Assembly: GCA_020555865.1 (NCBI GenBank)
Contig: JAJCJJ010000006.1
Coordinates: 62,001-126,000 of the forward strand
Reading direction: 5' to 3'
DNA: 64,000 nt
DNA from: a bacterium 210917-DFI.7.65
GTDB lineage: Bacteria; Bacillota; Clostridia; Oscillospirales; Oscillospiraceae
The notes beneath the pieces were generated by a model. The model was not told where the DNA came from, did not search any database, and worked only from the letters and a program-made list of their open reading frames with translations. The position numbers were made by a program, and so were the translations under genes. Below are positions 63,393 to 64,000 of the stretch, in pieces (position 1 is the stretch's first letter; each line of letters starts with the position of its first letter).

Positions 63393-64000
63393 TTATTCAT
63401 TATACCGGGTTTCCTCTTCATTTGCAAGAGTTTCGTCGTTTTTCGCCTCCCGGTCCTCTTTCCCAACCGCCTGCACCACTGCCGCACAGTGAATCTCCGC
63501 CGCCCCAGCCAGCGTCAGCACACGGCAGCATTCTTCAATCGTGCTTCCGGTAGTGATAACATCATCCACCACCAAAATGCGCCGCCCCTGAACCGAAGCA
63601 TTCTTTTTCACGCTATAAGCGCCCAGGACATTGGCTCTGCGCTGCTCGGGCCGCTCAAGGCGGGACTGCTGCTGAGTGTCGCGCACTTTCTCCAGCAACC
63701 GCTCGCAGGGCAGATTCAACCGTCGGGCCAGCCCCTTCGCCACCAACTCCGACTGGTCGTAGCCCCGATCTTTCTGGCTGCGCCGCCCCAGCGGCACCCA
63801 GGTCACTACATCCAACGCAGGGAACTCTTCCCGGACATACGGTTCCAAAAAGGCAGCATACGTCGCGGCACGCCAGGTTTTTTGATGAAATTTATAATCG
63901 AGGAAGGACTCGCGCACCATGTCCTGATACAGCAAAGGTGCCACGCACCGATCGAAATAAACGCCGGTGCGAACCCGCTTTCTTCCCTCCGCCATCGGAA
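63393..64000 (-). CDS. ComF family phosphoribosyltransferase-like protein (5' end cut by window)
   Basis: At least 202 residues, open through the window edge. PRTase core with the PRPP loop ILVVDDVITTGSTIEECCRV (about 132-151 from the visible ATG) and the ComF segment VTWVPLGRRSQKDRGYDQSE followed by QQQSRLERPEQRRANVLGAY. ComF is needed for DNA uptake in competent bacteria. The zinc-finger N terminus is expected outside the window, so the ATG at 63995 is probably internal. The acidic/basic tail overlaps the mreB promoter. Confidence 0.87.
   Translation of the reverse strand, partial: PMAEGRKRVRTGVYFDRCVAPLLYQDMVRESFLDYKFHQKTWRAATYAAFLEPYVREEFPALDVVTWVPLGRRSQKDRGYDQSELVAKGLARRLNLPCERLLEKVRDTQQQSRLERPEQRRANVLGAYSVKKNASVQGRRILVVDDVITTGSTIEECCRVLTLAGAAEIHCAAVVQAVGKEDREAKNDETLANEEETRYNE
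63399..63427 (-). promoter_or_regulatory. mreB promoter inside the comF-like gene
   Basis: TTGCAA and TATAAT with a 17-base spacer, minus strand, overlapping the last codons of the comF-like gene. Confidence 0.8.

Overview
The window looks like chromosome of a Gram-positive gut Clostridium relative, most likely the order Oscillospirales (Oscillospiraceae). The evidence is the moderately high GC, strong SD-type ribosome binding sites with frequent TTG/GTG starts, two S-layer-homology (SLH) proteins, a LysM-GH18 spore-type cortex or wall hydrolase, a VanW-family wall protein, a BMP-type nucleoside ABC transporter and the rpsO-pnp pair. The genus cannot be fixed from sequence alone.

Layout. 1-7378: end of an unknown gene, an ECF sigma factor with its overlapping DUF4179 partner, a DUF4230 protein, asnS, a DUF1294 membrane protein, a five-gene tRNA cluster (Gly-Arg-His-Gln-Lys), and a LUD-domain/iron alcohol dehydrogenase operon whose promoter carries a perfect 16-bp palindrome. 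7386-20524: one leftward, tightly coupled block of about 20 phage structural genes: terminase, portal, protease, capsid, connectors, contractile sheath and tube, a frameshifted tail chaperone, hub, spike and baseplate. It has no integrase, repressor, replication, lysis or long tape-measure gene. 20555-22941: a leader terminator, a decayed group II intron reverse transcriptase fragment, a helical orphan protein and an SLH protein. 22964-36748: an orphan histidine-kinase-like protein lacking the usual phospho-acceptor His, gap, an NhaD-type antiporter, a purine salvage/nucleoside uptake operon (xpt, BMP lipoprotein, ATPase, two permeases), a VanW protein and pyrG. 36870-52240: transglutaminase-like lipoprotein, DUF1836-prmA, a membrane XRE regulator, a stop-interrupted immunity-like gene, two MGMT-family genes, mnmE, pnuC, pnp and rpsO, a ferredoxin, an amidase, gdhA, a CBS protein and a DegV protein. 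52273-58982: a MarR-controlled heterodimeric ABC exporter with cdd behind it, a LysM-GH18 hydrolase and a divergent phage-fibre-like gene. 59059-64000: a 945-residue SLH protein, mreB and a truncated comF-like gene.

The most interesting locus is the 13-kb phage block. It can supply a small headful-type particle with a contractile tail, but encodes nothing for integration, replication or lysis, and a 197-residue protein sits in the tape-measure slot. This composition fits a domesticated phage particle or a gene-transfer-agent-like element, although a decayed prophage is the alternative. Within it, a slippery run of seven A residues links the two tail-chaperone frames exactly as expected for programmed -1 frameshifting. 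A tail-fibre-like gene and a wall hydrolase 38 kb away could, speculatively, complement it.

Most of the remainder is ordinary housekeeping. Promoters were called by eye from -35/-10 hexamers and spacing. Terminators were called from perfect or near-perfect inverted repeats.
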